Source: Tethya wilhelma (lineage: Eukaryota > Porifera > Demospongiae > Tethyida > Tethyidae). From it: a stretch of DNA of 64,000 nucleotides. The translations under genes and the position numbers were made by a program. Positions within the stretch are counted from its first letter, which is position 1; the number at the start of each line of letters is the position of its first letter. Below, piece after piece: positions 1-12,837 of the stretch. The stretch lies in contig CAXIPT010000001.1 of assembly GCA_964030475.1 (NCBI GenBank), positions 16,846,269-16,910,268 of the forward strand. The letters are read 5' to 3'. Under the pieces are notes generated by a model. It was not told where the DNA came from and searched no databases. It saw only the letters and a program-made list of their open reading frames with translations.

Positions 1-5
1 TGAGG

Positions 6-6
<1 letters not shown>

Positions 7-50
<44 letters not shown>
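7..50. repeat. (TG)n microsatellite
   Basis: Simple dinucleotide run at the left edge. The open frame through it is Cys/Val repeat only and is not a gene. The cytoplasmic exon expected for the first Delta-like locus is not visible in 1-317 and would lie beyond the edge or be lost. Confidence 0.95.
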
Positions 51-54
<4 letters not shown>

Positions 55-317
55 AACACATTATTGACAAAATTTATCAGGAAAGTTAATTTCTCCTGGT
101 TCAAATTTTTGTGGTATTGGTCATTTCAGCAAGAATTCAAGTTTGAATTTTCGCAAAATGTTGATTGTTACAAAGCAGAAGCCTATTACAAACACATGTG
201 TTTAAAATTATACAGTTCTTTTTTTTTTTTGTGATCAGATTGGGACCTTGAAAATCATGAAAAATTGAAACTTTTACCCACAAAACTTTTTGGTATAGTC
301 TGCTATTAAGATGATAC

Positions 318-1584
318 CTTGAGTATTTTGTCCTTATTTCAATTGTCTAATGGTCAGCCTCTGGTATACAATCACCACTGAGAGAATGATAACTAGAACC
401 AGTAGTAGAGCAGCTATCTCTCCTATCACTCCCCCTACCAATGGAGCACTCACAGACTCAGGTTCTGGTTGTATACAATTCATGGAATTATAATGAGTTT
501 ACAATTGATTCCTTCAAGTCCTGCTGCACATTGACACTCATATTCTTCAGTAGTGTCATCAGGAATACAGGTTGCCCCATTCTCACAGGGATCACTGACA
601 CAAGGATCTAAGAAAAGAACAAATATTTATTAGAGAAGAGCCTGGGAGCAAATACTTTTATAGTGCTTGACAACTTTTCAATTTTCAATGACATACCCAC
701 TATACACTTGTTTCCAATGAATCCTTCAAAACATTGTGTACAATCAGTAGAAGGGTCTCTGTTCTCCTCAACACAGACAATGGTTCCGTTTCTGTCACAG
801 TTGTGCACTCCCTCTACTATAGCTGGCTCACAGAAGGTGGTACAGTCAGAGCCATAGTAGTTCTCAGAGCAGTTCACTTGAAAACTCATGGAAAGTTGTG
901 ATATGTTGTGAATTCCAGTGTAAGTTGTTTCGTTAGTCAATCCAGCTCCAAGTTGGAGTTGATCAAGGTTAATGAGAACCTGTCAATCATTACCAGTGTC
1001 TCATTTTACATTACAGTATTGTTTCCAAAGTTAAGTCTATCAACTATATCTATGAGGAGTTGAATTCTTCCCTGTAAATAAGACAATAATGATCAACTGA
1101 CTATTAATTTTGTTGAACTATGAATGATTGACTCACTGTCCATGGCAAAGTGTCATGTAGTTAGTGTGCTTAGATTTGATGAGCTAAGAAATCCACCAGT
1201 ACCAACAAAGAAGGTCTCATGGTTCTCAGCAGTATGACTTGGAGTGAAGAAGGGGAAATCTTCATTGGGTGCAGTCTCCAGTGGTGCATTGAATGGTCTT
1301 AGAATGTAGCGAAACCTGGTATCACATCTAAATACTCCAGTGTTCTGACAGCTCTCAGTGCGTAGAGGATCATCACAACAAACTGGTACACCATTTGTCC
1401 CACATTCAGCACACAGACCAGTTGGGTTCCAGTACTCATAGAAATGCGCAGTGAAGTCAAAATTAGCCTCTACACTCACCTGTTTTTTGATATGTCGAGT
1501 ATGTCTGTCTCTATTGTTGTGAGGCTGATAATTATAACTTACTTTTAAGATACAGAAGAATAGAAGAGCCCCTGAGTACTCCAT
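318..1584 (-). pseudogene. Delta-like Notch ligand pseudogene (copy A)
   Basis: The exons of the local Delta-like family are recognisable: signal exon 1543-1584 (MEYSGALLFFCILK), MNNL-like exon 1137-1479 with the family Cys pattern (CAECGT, VCCDD, ESCQN, FRCDT), MNNL-end/DSL exon 697-1071 (NYYGSDC, TFCEP) and EGF/transmembrane exon 318-607. The copy is broken. The end of the MNNL exon is frameshifted before the donor. The DSL exon has an in-frame stop after about 20 codons and a further frameshift. The EGF and transmembrane halves lie in different frames, and a TAA follows the membrane segment. No cytoplasmic exon is seen. With four independent lesions I call it a pseudogene; any single one could be a sequencing error, the set is unlikely to be. 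Family assignment rests on the DSL signature, known only from Notch ligands of animals. Confidence 0.8.
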
Positions 1585-2771
1585 TTTCAGTTTTAGCTGT
1601 GCCCTTTGACCTTATGCACACATGATTTTACATCCTGTTTGGGCTTGCGTATAAACTGAAGCTTTATAGCACAGCCATTGAAATAACCTTGATTTTCAGT
1701 TTTAGTGATGCACTTTGATCTCATTTAAATTCTGTATGCTATTGAAACTTTGTAGTGCACAAGCATCCAAATAATTACCTGACCAATTGTAATTGCTCTG
1801 AGATTATAAGTAGACTTCACATCTTGAAGTTATCATTATTGTTAACTAAGTGTTGCTAAATTTAAATTTGTACACATATTGTTCAAATGCTTATCTATAA
1901 ATGAAAGCACCGCTGGTGCACAAGCCTCGGCACATTCAACTAGCTAGTACACTTAATACATACATGTATACACTGTGTAAAAGAGTATATCATACTTATA
2001 TGTATGACCTGGATGAATCAAGAAAACTAATAGGCTACCATCATAATACATAGACGGTTACCGTTGCTGCCTCTGTGATGATGAAACACGGTGAGCACAA
2101 GACACAGACTGAACATGATGCTTAGCTGCATGTTGTCAGCTAGCTACTGAGCATATTACAAAGTCTAGCTGGGCTACCTAAACTAGTCTATGCCTAAACT
2201 TGATAATTAGTAACCCAGCTTGCATGCTCAGCTTAGCTGCATGGCTGCTGTTGCTGTTGCTCTTGGTCAATGGTACTTGGTAAGACAGACAAGAATTGGC
2301 CTGATTTCTATATATGCATATAGATGTATAATTTGGCATGCATAGATTTTTCTGTGTGGCCATGAGCAAGCCAGCTAGCTCAGCTGCATACCAGCCTGCA
2401 TCTGCCAGCCTAGATCACTGCTTCCATTTAACACGAATTCTAGATAACGCACACCTGATCAATGGGCGTGGCCTCGAAGCTAAGCGCTCAGAGAAGCACA
2501 AACGCCTCAAAACTCAGCAACTACAGCTTTTTGGATTGCAAAAATATATTTCTACAAGATCATTCAGATTTATGAACGTAAGTACCATCAGTTTTGTCAG
2601 TAGAGCTGTCTTTCTTGAGATTTCGATGGGACAAACAGACAGACAGACAAAACGACTACCGTAATCCTCTGCATATGCCGAGGCTTAACTTGGAAATATA
2701 AAACAACATTGATCTCTAATGGAACTATCATATGAAATGTAGTATCATTGAATGTAGTCATATTCACCATC
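1585..2771. other. Intergenic sequence between Delta-like copies
   Basis: Holds the AGGTCAAAGGGCA-like element at 1600-1614 just 5' of copy A, then AT-rich sequence with no convincing exon. The open frames near 2178-2664 lack homology to anything I recognise and have no splice context. Confidence 0.5.
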
Positions 2772-4094
2772 CTATTTGTCTTGTGTTGATTGTGGTCTTT
2801 CTTGAGAGGTGACACCATAGGCTTGGTTCACCTCAGTGTCAATGTTCCCAGTCTGGGTTGAGTTGACTCCATACACAATGTTCTGTTTCATTTCAATGCT
2901 CTCTGGTGTCTGTTGAATAGGAGAATCTATCGTAGGGCTCTCATACATACTGTCATCTATATAAGTATATCAACCAAGGTAACAAACTTGAAAAATCATG
3001 TGCACATGCTGTACAGAAAGAAAACTATAAAGTTACATACACTGTATCATATACCCAGGACATCTAGCTCTTCTCGGCACTTGGTTCTTAGCTAGAGAGT
3101 TAAACAGACATTCATTAGAACTAGAATGATGACAACTAGTACCAATACACCACCCACACCTCCAACCACTCCTCCTATCAGTGCTACATCCACTGACTGG
3201 GATTCTATTGAAGAAGAATAGGTATAGTGTTATTCACTACTTCATCTGTATGTTACCTTATTCCCACAGGGATCACTGACACAAAGATCTGCATTATAAG
3301 TTAATATCAAATCTCATCTTCTCAGGAATAATAAACAATTACTTACTTTTCAGACAACTCTCTCCAATTACACATGCGGTACAATTGGTGGCTGGGTTCC
3401 TTCCTGTTAAGCGTTCAGTGCAACCAGTAGAAGAATTCCATGTACCATCAACACAAACAATGGTTCCATTTCTGTCACAGTTGTACACTCCCTCTACTGG
3501 CTCACAGAAAGTGGTACAGTCAGAGCCATAGTAGTTCTCAGAGCATTTCACTTGAAAACTCACGGAAAATTGAGATATATTGTGAATCCCAGTGTAAGTT
3601 GTTTCATTAGTCAATCTAGTGCCAAGTTGGAGTTGATCAAGGTTAATGACATGGTGAAGTGTCAGTTTGTGTACTTGGGTTTGGCAAACCAACAATCACC
3701 AACAAAGAAGGTCTCATGGTTCAGATTAATTTGACTTTGAGTGACGAAAGGGAATCCAGTGTTGGGTATAGTCTCCAGTGGTGCATTGAATGGTCTTAGA
3801 ATGTAGCGAAACCTGGTATCACATCTAAATACTCCAGTGTTCTGACAGCTCTCAGTAAGTAGAGGATCATCACAGCAAACTGGTACACCATTCGTCCCAC
3901 ATTCAGCACACAGACCAGTTGGGTTCCAGTACTCATAGAAACGTACAGTGAAATTAAAATTAGCCTCTATACTCACCTATGTTTTGAGTATAAGTCAAAT
4001 TTAAAGTCTGCACATGTCTATTAATTGTTATGAGGTTGATAATATAACTTACTATAAAGATACAGAAGAATAGGAGAGCCACTGAGTACTCCAT
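2772..4094 (-). pseudogene. Delta-like ligand pseudogene (copy B) with internal deletion
   Basis: Signal exon 4053-4094 (MEYSVALLFFCIFI) and an MNNL-like exon starting at 3976 are normal at their 5' ends. The end of the MNNL exon is then joined directly, near 3650, to the middle of the DSL exon: the donor, the intron and the first third of the next exon are missing and the frames do not match. The DSL part continues to about 3349. The EGF exon is reduced to about 30 nt at 3261-3290. The transmembrane exon (about 3058-3204) is of the second family type, starting ESQSVDVALIGG, with a stop after the membrane segment. The tail exon 2772-2956 keeps both NxxYGV motifs but ends at an early TAG and so lacks the usual C-terminal YDYI. 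The locus cannot give a full ligand. Confidence 0.8.
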
Positions 4095-4481
4095 TTTCAG
4101 TTTAGCAATGCCCTTTGACCTTAAGTGTTGCATGCATAGTGACACATGATTTTACATCCTGTTTGGGCTTACATAGTATAATTATATGAAAATATTATAT
4201 ACACAAGAATAGCACAGCCAGTGATACACTTTGACCTCAGTTAGATTTTGTGCTTTATGCAATTTTTGAAACTTTGTGGTGAACAAGCATCCAATTACAT
4301 GATTACCTAACCTATATTGTAAATGCCCTAGGAGGTTTAAGTATACCACGCATCTCATTCTTGTTGTTATTGTATGTTGTTAAACTTGTATAGTGTTGTT
4401 GAAGTGCTTGTTATCTAAACTAGAGAAAAACAACATATTGCTATCTTTAGCAGAACTGTCACATTAAATGAAACGTATAGA

Positions 4482-5160
4482 TCATTGAATGTAGTCATTT
4501 TCAACATCCTGTTTATCTTGTGTTGATTGTGGTCTTTCTTGAGAGGTGACACCATAGGCTTGGTTTGCCTCTGTGACAATGTTCCCAGTCTGAATTGGGT
4601 TGACTTCATATTCAATGTTCTGTTCATTTCAAATTTCAATGTCTAATATCTGTTGAGCAGGAGAATCAATCCTAGGACTCTCATACATACTGTCATCTAT
4701 AATCAAGGGTAACAATAAAAATCATATGCTGTACAGAAAGAAAACCGTACAAGTTACATGTACCCACTTCCTATATTGCATGCAATATGCCTCAGTGGGG
4801 CATCTAGCTCTCCTCTCCTCAAATTAGCTAGCTACTTCTATGGGGAGTTTGGTCCCATAGATTGAGTTCCCCCAGGTGGACCACATTCCCCATGAGAGCT
4901 CTATAGCTCTAATGGAACTGTCATATAGAAATGTTTGGATCATTGAATGTAGTCATACTCAACATCCTGTTCATCTTGTGTTGAATGTGAGAGGTGACAC
5001 TATATAGGCTTTGTTTACCTCAGTGTCAATATTCCCAGTCTGGGTTGGGTTGACTCTATACACAATGCTCTGTTTCATTTCAATGTTGTCTGGTGTCTTT
5101 TGAGTAAGGTTCTTCAGAACTTCCTCAGCCATAGCTGTGGGGGCAGTGGAATATTGACTT
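4482..5160 (-). pseudogene. Two orphan cytoplasmic-tail exons of Delta-like genes
   Basis: Two separate relics of the tyrosine-rich tail exon lie head to tail with no membrane, EGF or DSL exon between them. One covers 4482-4696 and includes NQAYGV; an insertion disrupts its first NxxY motif. The second covers about 4920-5160 and resembles the longer tail type seen complete at 19,415-19,723, including the AMAE segment, but carries stops. They look like what remains after deletion of the upstream parts of two array members. Function is unlikely. Confidence 0.65.
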
Positions 5161-6068
5161 TTTTGTATATGGCTGATAGTGGCATTATGTTGTTCCTCTT
5201 CACAATTTGAGTCATTTTCCTATGTTAATGTGCTATAGTTATAAATATTATAGTGTGTACCGTTTTATTCAAGTGTTTTGACAATTATTATTCTCACATG
5301 CGTGTCTAAATAACTTCTTTCTAAGTAGCTGTGCCATTGGTTGCATTGCCTGAGTCTGATGTGTAATATACGACAGTGTGCTGTTAGCTAAATTTAGCGA
5401 TTTGAAAAATTAAAACGTTTATTGAATTGGTTGAAATGGCAAAAATTAAATCCGTGAATGTCATAGTAAACAAGCGAAAATTTAATGTACAGTAGTGAGT
5501 AAATCATTCATGACTACTTTTTACCAAAAATGAGGCTATGCACTAACTTGGACAATCTATATACACATCTAATCACATTCTAATATTTTAGGCCTATAAG
5601 GACACTGTGGGTAAGCGACTTTAAATGTGTAACGGACTGGGAAAAGGGGTCATTTGGGATCGCATATATTATTAATTAATCAGAGGTTAAAGTTCAACTA
5701 TATTCGCGCATATTTTCTATTTAAGTGAAAGAAAAATTTTCATGTGAATTTGAAAGCTCTGTAAACCTAGAGAAGTGATGTAAAAGCTTGACAAAGGATA
5801 CCTGTACTAGTTTAGAGCTTGGAGATAAGTTGTTTTTGTGTCAAGAAGAGTTTTCTCCACCAAGAACAATGGCCATGAAACACACCAGATGATAAGAGTT
5901 TAAACTCTGAGACTTTTGACATCTAATTACTGCTTAGTGTGTTGTAAGTTTTTGTTTCTAGAGACTTCTATGATAGTGCAACCTATTGCAGACAAAAACT
6001 TGATTTTGTCATATGAGCCCAAATGACCCCTTTTCCTAGTCACAAACACAAATTATGACAATATACTA
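5161..6068. other. Intergenic, no feature recognised
   Basis: AT-rich stretch of about 0.9 kb between tail relics and the next intact gene. I see no exon, RNA gene or clear repeat. Confidence 0.5.
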
Positions 6069-7945
6069 TTACATTAAATTATAGTCTGAAACATATTCAT
6101 ATGCTTCTTGTTCTTGTATTGAAGTTGGTCTCCTCCTCTCATGGGGTCTTTCTTGAGAGGTGACACCATAGGCTTGGTTCACCTCAGTGTCAACCACCAT
6201 GTTCGAAGATAAGGTTTGCATTCCAGATCCATTGAAAATTGTTTCATATCCATCCCCACTAGCTTGGTCAACAACACTACTGGTCTGGGTTGGACTGACT
6301 CCATATGCAATGCTTTGTTTCATTTCAATGCTATCAGGTATCTTTGGAGCAGGTGTTGAAGTTAGTCCTCTCCTCTCTTGGGGTCTGTCTTGAGAGGTGA
6401 CACCATAGGCTTGGTTCATCTCAGTATCAACACTACCAGTCTGAGTCTGGGTTTGGTTGACTCCATACACAATGTTTTGTTTCATTTCAATGGTACTTGA
6501 TGTCCCCTGATTATGGGGGAGATCAATTCCACCACTCTCAGCATTCGCATTGCATATAATTGTACCACTCTCGCCTGTATATATATTATGTGCACATGTT
6601 ATAACTTTCACTTCAGCTAGCTAAAATTTAGAGACTGGCTTATACATGTACCTTGGGTACTTAGTCGTTGTTTCAATTGTCTAATGGTCAGCCACTGAAG
6701 TACAATCACCACTGAGAGAATGATAACTAGAACCAGTAGTAGAGCAGCTGTCCCTCCTACTACTCCCCCTACCAATGGAGCTCTCACAGGCTCAGGTTCT
6801 GGTTGGGTAATAATTGATGGGTCATAATTCATCACTTCAAATCCAATCGGACAACAGCAAATGTGTTCTCCAGCTGTAATGATATATTGTGTACAATTTT
6901 CCTTGTTCTCACATTAATAACTAGCAATAATGGTAGTGGTGAAGGCCTAGTTAATGAGGCTATTTATTTAAAAAATACTCATCAATTAATCTCATAACTT
7001 TGACTTACTCTTGATTAGACAGCTGTCTCCAATATATCCTGCAAGACATGAGGTACAATTGATGGCTAGGTTCCTACATTCAGTGTAATTAGTAGTAGAA
7101 TTTCTATTCTCCTCAACACAGACAATGCTCCCATCACTGCTACAGTTGTACACTCCCTCTACTGGCTCACAGAAGGTGGTACAGTCACAACCATAGTAGT
7201 TCTCTGAGCATTTCACTTGAAAACCGATCAAGAGTTGTGATATGTTGTGAATCCCAGCATAAGTTGTTTCATTAGTCAATCCAGCTCCAAGTTGGAGTTG
7301 ATCAAGGTTAATGGGAAACCTGTCTATTATTCCTATTGTCTCATTTCGCACTACAGCACTGTTTGCCATGTTAAACCTATCAACTGCATCTACAAGAAGT
7401 TGAATCCTTCCCTGTGAATAAGACAACAATGTTTTATAGGGTATTTCTTGAACAACCATGACTGACTCACTGTCCATGGTGAAGTGTCAGTTAGTGTGCT
7501 TGGATTTGGTAAACTAAGAAATCCACCATCACCAACTGAAAATGTCTCATGGTTCAGATTAGTATTGCTTGGAGTAAACAAGGGGAAGTCATCATTGGGT
7601 GCAGTCTCCAGTGGTGCATTAAATGGTCTTAGAATGTAGCGAAACCTGGTATCACATCTAAATACTCCAGTGTTCTGACAGCTCTCAGTGCGTAGAGGAT
7701 CATCACAACAAACTGGTACACCATTTGTCCCACATTCAGCACACAGACCAGTTGGGTTCCAGTACTCATAGAAATGTACAGTGAAATCAAAATTAGCCTC
7801 TACACTCACCTATAGACATATAAGTATGAGAGAGATTTCCATTACAATCTGCATGCCTGATTTAACTTACTATAATCATGATCATAATCATATTAATATA
7901 GTAGATGTATTCAATTGGCAAGCGGCTATTGACTGCCATTTTCAT
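6069..7945 (-). CDS. Delta-like Notch ligand with extended tyrosine-rich tail (copy D)
   Basis: Five exons join without lesions: 7871-7945, 7471-7809, 7009-7411, 6652-6873, 6069-6574, giving 514 aa. Exon 1 is unusual: 25 codons with a hydrophobic Ile/Met/Tyr run instead of the MEYS or MEVN signal peptides of its neighbours; phase and GTAAGT donor fit. Exon 2 is the MNNL-like module; exon 3 finishes it and carries one DSL domain (CSENYYGCDC, TFCEP, YNCSSDG). The EGF is degenerate: only a short CCC-containing remnant precedes PEPEPVRAPL and a single membrane helix. The cytoplasmic exon is about twice the usual length because the tail module is duplicated: four xxxYGV motifs, then YETIF and a C-terminal YEYVSDY. 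Expected to be a type I surface protein acting as a Notch ligand; the tail suggests docking of SH2 or PTB proteins (inference). Coding structure is secure, exon 1 less so. Confidence 0.75.
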
Positions 7946-9089
7946 ATTATCAAGTGGATAAACAATCCTAACTGAGTGAAGAATTTATTTTAAATTAAAT
8001 TTTTGGTAACACTCCTACTCATGCCATCCTCCACTATATACACATGTGATGTTTGTAGCTATAATTCTGTGACTTACATGCAATCAAGCCATGCAAGGAA
8101 TAACTCAGTATAATGTAATTCTATTGCAATTGCATGACTCACACCTGATATGTTATTATGAGCATTAAAGGGTTATAACTATAAGGTATGATCATGTGTT
8201 TTTGTATACTATGGTTACCGGGTTTTCTTTTTGTGATGCATGGTGCATCCATATTTTTGGTGTTTTTGTGTTGAAGTTGTTTCCCTATTTAAGTGGGGAT
8301 TATTATCATAACCTAGCATCTGTTTGTAAAATGAAACTGAGCATCTCAAAATGTAGTCCACTGCAGATGATATGAACTTATACTCTGCCTAGTTAATGCT
8401 GTCTCAATGTATTCATTTGTCTGGAAATCGTGTTCAAGTAAGTCAGTTTAATTTGTTAGCTGAACATGTAGCCTATTCCTCTATGCATACTATTGTGCAT
8501 ATGACATAACAAGCGGGTGCATGTGCACAGACAAAGCAAGTATTTGGGCTGACTCCATACACAATGTTGTGTTTCATTTCAATGTTGTCTGGTGTCTTTT
8601 GAGTACAAGAATCAACTTTAGGACTATATAGCATATATGTACATACTGTTATCTGTACCGACAGTTTGCTTAGAATACGGAGTACTGTATATGGCTGATC
8701 TAAATAACCGAATAGCTAGTTGAACAAATTGAACTACGCACATGTGCGCTTGCCAATTTGACACTACTGGGCTTAGCCTACTCATGTGCACAACTCAGGC
8801 TATACACTTGTAGTCTCACTTACTGAAACTATATTAACCTTATATGCCATGGACCCGACTGTTTGTATGTGGGTTAACCGTGCACACTGTAACTGAATGT
8901 TGTTTTTATCAGATTTTTTGCATATTGTAGTTTGTTGTCATACACCAAATTTCTTTCCTCTTTGGTACAATAATGCATGCATACACACCTCTGCTGAATG
9001 TATGCTAATGATAATTCTTTTACAAATACAAATTCATAATTATTGATTGCTATTATATACAGCTACCTAATGTGTGAGTGTATAGTAGA
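7946..9089. other. Intergenic with a tail-exon relic
   Basis: At 8535-8625 the minus strand keeps a short relic of the cytoplasmic exon, including the conserved IEMKHNIVYGV block, with nothing else of the gene around it. The rest of the interval shows no exon. Confidence 0.5.
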
Positions 9090-11435
9090 CTATAATACTT
9101 CAATAAACATATTCATGTGCTTCTTCTTGTTGTGTTGAAGTTGTCTCTCATGGTATCGGGTTGGGTTGACTCCATACACGATGTTGTGTTTCATTTCAAT
9201 ATTGTCTGGTGTCTTTAGAGCTGGAGAATCACCCCTAGTACTCTCATTTCCATTGTATCTATCCCTCCTGCCTATCGTGACAATACAAGTGTGTGTGAGT
9301 GGGTGTGTCCAATATATTCTGCAGCTATTAGACAATACCTTGAGTATGAATATTTAGTCATTGTTTCAATTGTCTAATGATCAGCCACTGAAGTACAATC
9401 ACCACTGAGAGAATGATAACTAGAACCAGTAGTAAAGCAGCTATCCCCCCTGCCACTCCCCCTACCAATGCAGCACTCACAGTCTCAGGTTCTGAGTTGT
9501 TTGGATCTGAAATGTCTTGATAATGAATATATGCACTGACTGAGTGTAAAGTTTCTGATGATTTGTGTCTTAATATGATGACAGTGTGGTATCTTACCTG
9601 TCCAATTTCTGAAGAGAGGTGTATTCTCCTTTAAGCAAACAACGCTGCCGTTTCTATCATAGTTGTGCATTCCCTCTACTGGCTCACAGAAGGTGGTACA
9701 ATCAGAGCCATAGTAGTTCTCAGAGCAGTTCACTTGAAAACTCATGGAAGGTTGTGATATGTTGTGAATCCCAGTGTAAGTTGTTTCATTAGTCAATTCA
9801 GCTCCAAGTTGGAGTTGATCAAGGTCAATGAGAAACCTGTCTATTATTCCTTCTGTCTCATTTCGTATTACAGCACTGTTTCCAAAGTAGCGTCTGTCAA
9901 ATGCATCTATAAGGAACTGAATTCTTCCCTGTAAATATGACATTTTGTTCTAACATTATGTACATACGTACATACATTGTTCTTGTAGCTACTGAACATG
10001 GTTTTCAGACAACCAGCCCTGCATACCTTAATTGATACTTGTTTCCATGGTGGTAAACAATGCAAGCTTTGATTCAAATTTAAAATTTATGTACTTCAAT
10101 GTGGCCATGTAGGGAGAGTTCAAAGGTTGATAACTATAGCTATGTAGTCTGTGGCATTTAATGTGCATAGCCTCCTATTCTTGAAGCTGTCACATGTGTT
10201 GCTACTGACTTGAGTGTTTTGTAGGCACTAACCAGTCACTGTAATTGTAAGTAATTATAATTTGATCTGTTTGAAAATTTTTTACTGCGATTCTCTTAAT
10301 TGTGGAATGCTAATTATGGTATTATAAGCCTCTATGTTGAAGTGTTGAAAAAAGCAAAACAAGTAGCAAAAAATTTATATAAACAACCTATGTATCCGTT
10401 GTGAAGTTGCTATTTATATAATTATTCATGATGTGATAGACTCACTTTTTTTTTATATATATAAAATTTTATGCTTAAACACAGAGCAAAGGACAGACAA
10501 TAGCAATGGATGCTAATTAAATGAATGCCCAGTTAACTAAAGTAAATAACAGATATTGACTATAAAAAAGTTAACAATGCAAGAGAATTAGCTAATGAAG
10601 ATTATAAAAGAACTATACGAGGAAGCATATACTGTATCATTCTCTAGTGAGTTCCACTGTTCAACAGTGTGTGGAAAAAATGAATACTTGTACGAGTCAG
10701 AGTGTGCAAAAGGAATATTAAACTGAAAGTCATTGATCCTCCTAAGTCCCATCTGATGGTGTTCCCTTGGTGTCACCACTGTCTCACTGTCTGGAAAATA
10801 GCAAAGACCATGTACAATCTTAAAAAATAGCCCAAGTTTTAGGTCAAGCCTCCTTTCTTCTAATGTTTGTAGCTCAAATAAGTCAAGTAACTCTTGGTAA
10901 CTTGCATCCCATCTGTTTGAAGCTAGCCTGCAGGCAAATTTCTGGATTCTTCCATGGCAAACATGTTGTCAGTGTATTTGGATTTGGCAAACCAAGAAAA
11001 GTAAGTGGATTATAAGTACCACTTTTACAAAATAGTTCATGGTTCTCATTAGTATGACTTAGAGTGAAGAAGGGGAATCCAGTGTTGGGTGCAGTCTCCA
11101 GTGGTGCATTGAATGATCTTAGAATATAGCGAAACCTGGTATCACATCTAAATACTCCTGTGTTCTGACAGCTCTCAGTGCGTAGAGGATCATCACAACA
11201 AACTGGTACACCATTTGTCCCACATTCAGCACACAGACCAGTTAGGTTCCAGTACTCATAGAAGCATACAGCGAAATCAAAATTAGCCTTTACACTCACC
11301 TAATAAATTATGTGTGATTATATACGATAACAATTAGTTTTAACTTCTAATTGAACTGCACATACTCTGCTACATTCAAGAGTCACTTACTACTAGTAGC
11401 CCCCAGAAGGCCAACAGAGTCAAATGGTGATCCAT
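9090..11435 (-). pseudogene. Delta-like ligand pseudogene (copy E) split by a retroelement
   Basis: Exon 1 is at 11391-11435 (MDHHLTLLAFWGLLV), the second type of signal exon in this array. The MNNL-like exon runs from 11299 to about 10955. It is cut after the codons for LPW, exactly where other copies have SPWT followed by the donor, by a 5'-truncated non-LTR element on the same strand (10447-10954). The DSL exon 9598-9928 follows but lacks the last cysteines. The next exon (9339-9506) has no EGF and carries a TGA just after the membrane segment. The tail exon (about 9090-9277) has lost its middle, so the second NxxYGV is missing and the frame changes. Clearly dead; the retroelement insertion is probably one of several hits. 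Confidence 0.8.
10447..10954 (-). mobile_element. 5'-truncated non-LTR retroelement fragment (reverse transcriptase C-terminus)
   Basis: Read on the minus strand from about 10954 one frame gives the end of a reverse-transcriptase polyprotein: a short IQKFACRLAS segment, then LEERRLDLKLG, then SYKYSFFPHTVEQWNSL, which is the conserved C-terminal block of CR1/Jockey-like elements. It ends in an A/T-rich tail near 10447. The 5' end abuts the Delta-like MNNL exon directly, the usual 5' truncation of LINE insertions. I did not find a clear target-site duplication. Confidence 0.8.
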
Positions 11436-11870
11436 AACTTATTCAGTGTATTTGTTCCAACAGCTATACTAACTGGTATACTTGAAGCCAGCACATCTGA
11501 TAGAGCCAATCATACATGTATGTATAGTTTTACAAGCTAAAATTTATTAGCCTGTAATGGACTACTTTGTATATATGTTAACAATAGAGCAACTGAAAGT
11601 TGTTTTTACCAAACTTCTTTGCTTAAGTAACTATTTATGGTTTTCATTGATACCATGATATTCTTTCCTCTTTTATGTTGTAGCTATATATAGATAATAA
11701 AAAATGGTTATAGCTCCATTTTGATGCCTTATCACTTAAAGGTACCTACTTGTACAAATGCAAATTCAAACTTTGAAAACTTTGAGTGTGTGCATATTAG
11801 TTTTGTTACTGTATATGTAAGTAATTGTATGCAGCTATTATTATTATGGCAGTGCAGTACTTTAATAAAA

Positions 11871-12242
11871 AAGTAGTAAAAATTTCAAAAAAATGAAAAG
11901 TGTAGGAATGGGCAGTTCGGTAAAAGTATTGGAACAAGGCATGTCTCAATTTCGGCACATGACTACTTCATTTTTATTCTTGGTCCCTCACATGGATCCT
12001 TAGAGTCGTAAATGCAATGATTTGTATGTAACGTAGCTTATTATTACAAATTCCTACTAATTAGTTGGCTAAGCAGTGGAGTAAACTATAACAGACAGGT
12101 AACTTAAACTGGACTGCCAGCCAAGAGTTGGACATAAAAATGAAGTAGTCATGTGCCGAAATTGAGACATGCCTTGTTCCAATACTTTTTACCAAACTGC
12201 CCATTCCTACACTTTTCATTTTTTTTGAAATTTTTACTACTT
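11871..12242. mobile_element. Foldback (long inverted repeat) element
   Basis: Two arms of roughly 115-120 bp, 11871 to about 11990 and about 12121 to 12242, are inverted copies of each other with few mismatches (AAGTAGTAAAAATTTC at one end, its complement at the other) around a 130-bp spacer. No coding capacity. This looks like a MITE or foldback element. The open frame through the right arm is not a gene. Confidence 0.75.
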
Positions 12243-12837
12243 GTTCATTCACTTTTTTCAGCACTACAGTGTGGAAACTATTAGAGACTGGTTAGTCCCT
12301 ACAAAAAGCTTGGGTAGCAGCTACTTGCACTACATTATGCTGGAGGCTAATGCACATGCGCATAATAATGCCACATGGGTAATGACCTTTGAACTCTAAC
12401 AGCAAAGATGGCTGCATTGTAGTACATGAATTTATACACTAAGTTTTAAAGCTTTGTAGTTTTTGTTTAGGCCTATTTTAGATGAAAACGAGTGTCTAGG
12501 AATGTAGTACCCATGAAAAGAACTTACTTTGTGCTGTCAAAGTTGGCTCAACACATTCTGGTTCTCTGGAAATCCTTTTCAAGTAGGTCAGTCAGAAAGT
12601 ACGTACGTACATTAGGATAAAAATGGCACTATTGTGGCTTCCCACTAGCACTCTCTACAAGTACTGAGGAAAGTTTTTGTGAGTTTTAGGCCTTGCATGC
12701 GATTGGTAATCTGTCAGTGAGAGCCTCTTAGCAACTTTCAAGGTTTAATTTTGTTTGACTAGATTTTTAGTGGCCAACATTTTGTATTGTGTCTATGGGA
12801 CAGTCGGCCCATTCCTACTATACGTACTACCGTACGT

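Noticed and set aside
10..234. Open frame beginning with Cys-Val repeats
   Set aside because: Pure translation of a TG microsatellite with no homology; similar frames at 19.9, 22.3, 43.2 and 50.2 kb are rejected for the same reason.
12061..12264. Open frame on the minus strand
   Set aside because: It lies across one arm of an inverted-repeat element and has no recognisable protein features.
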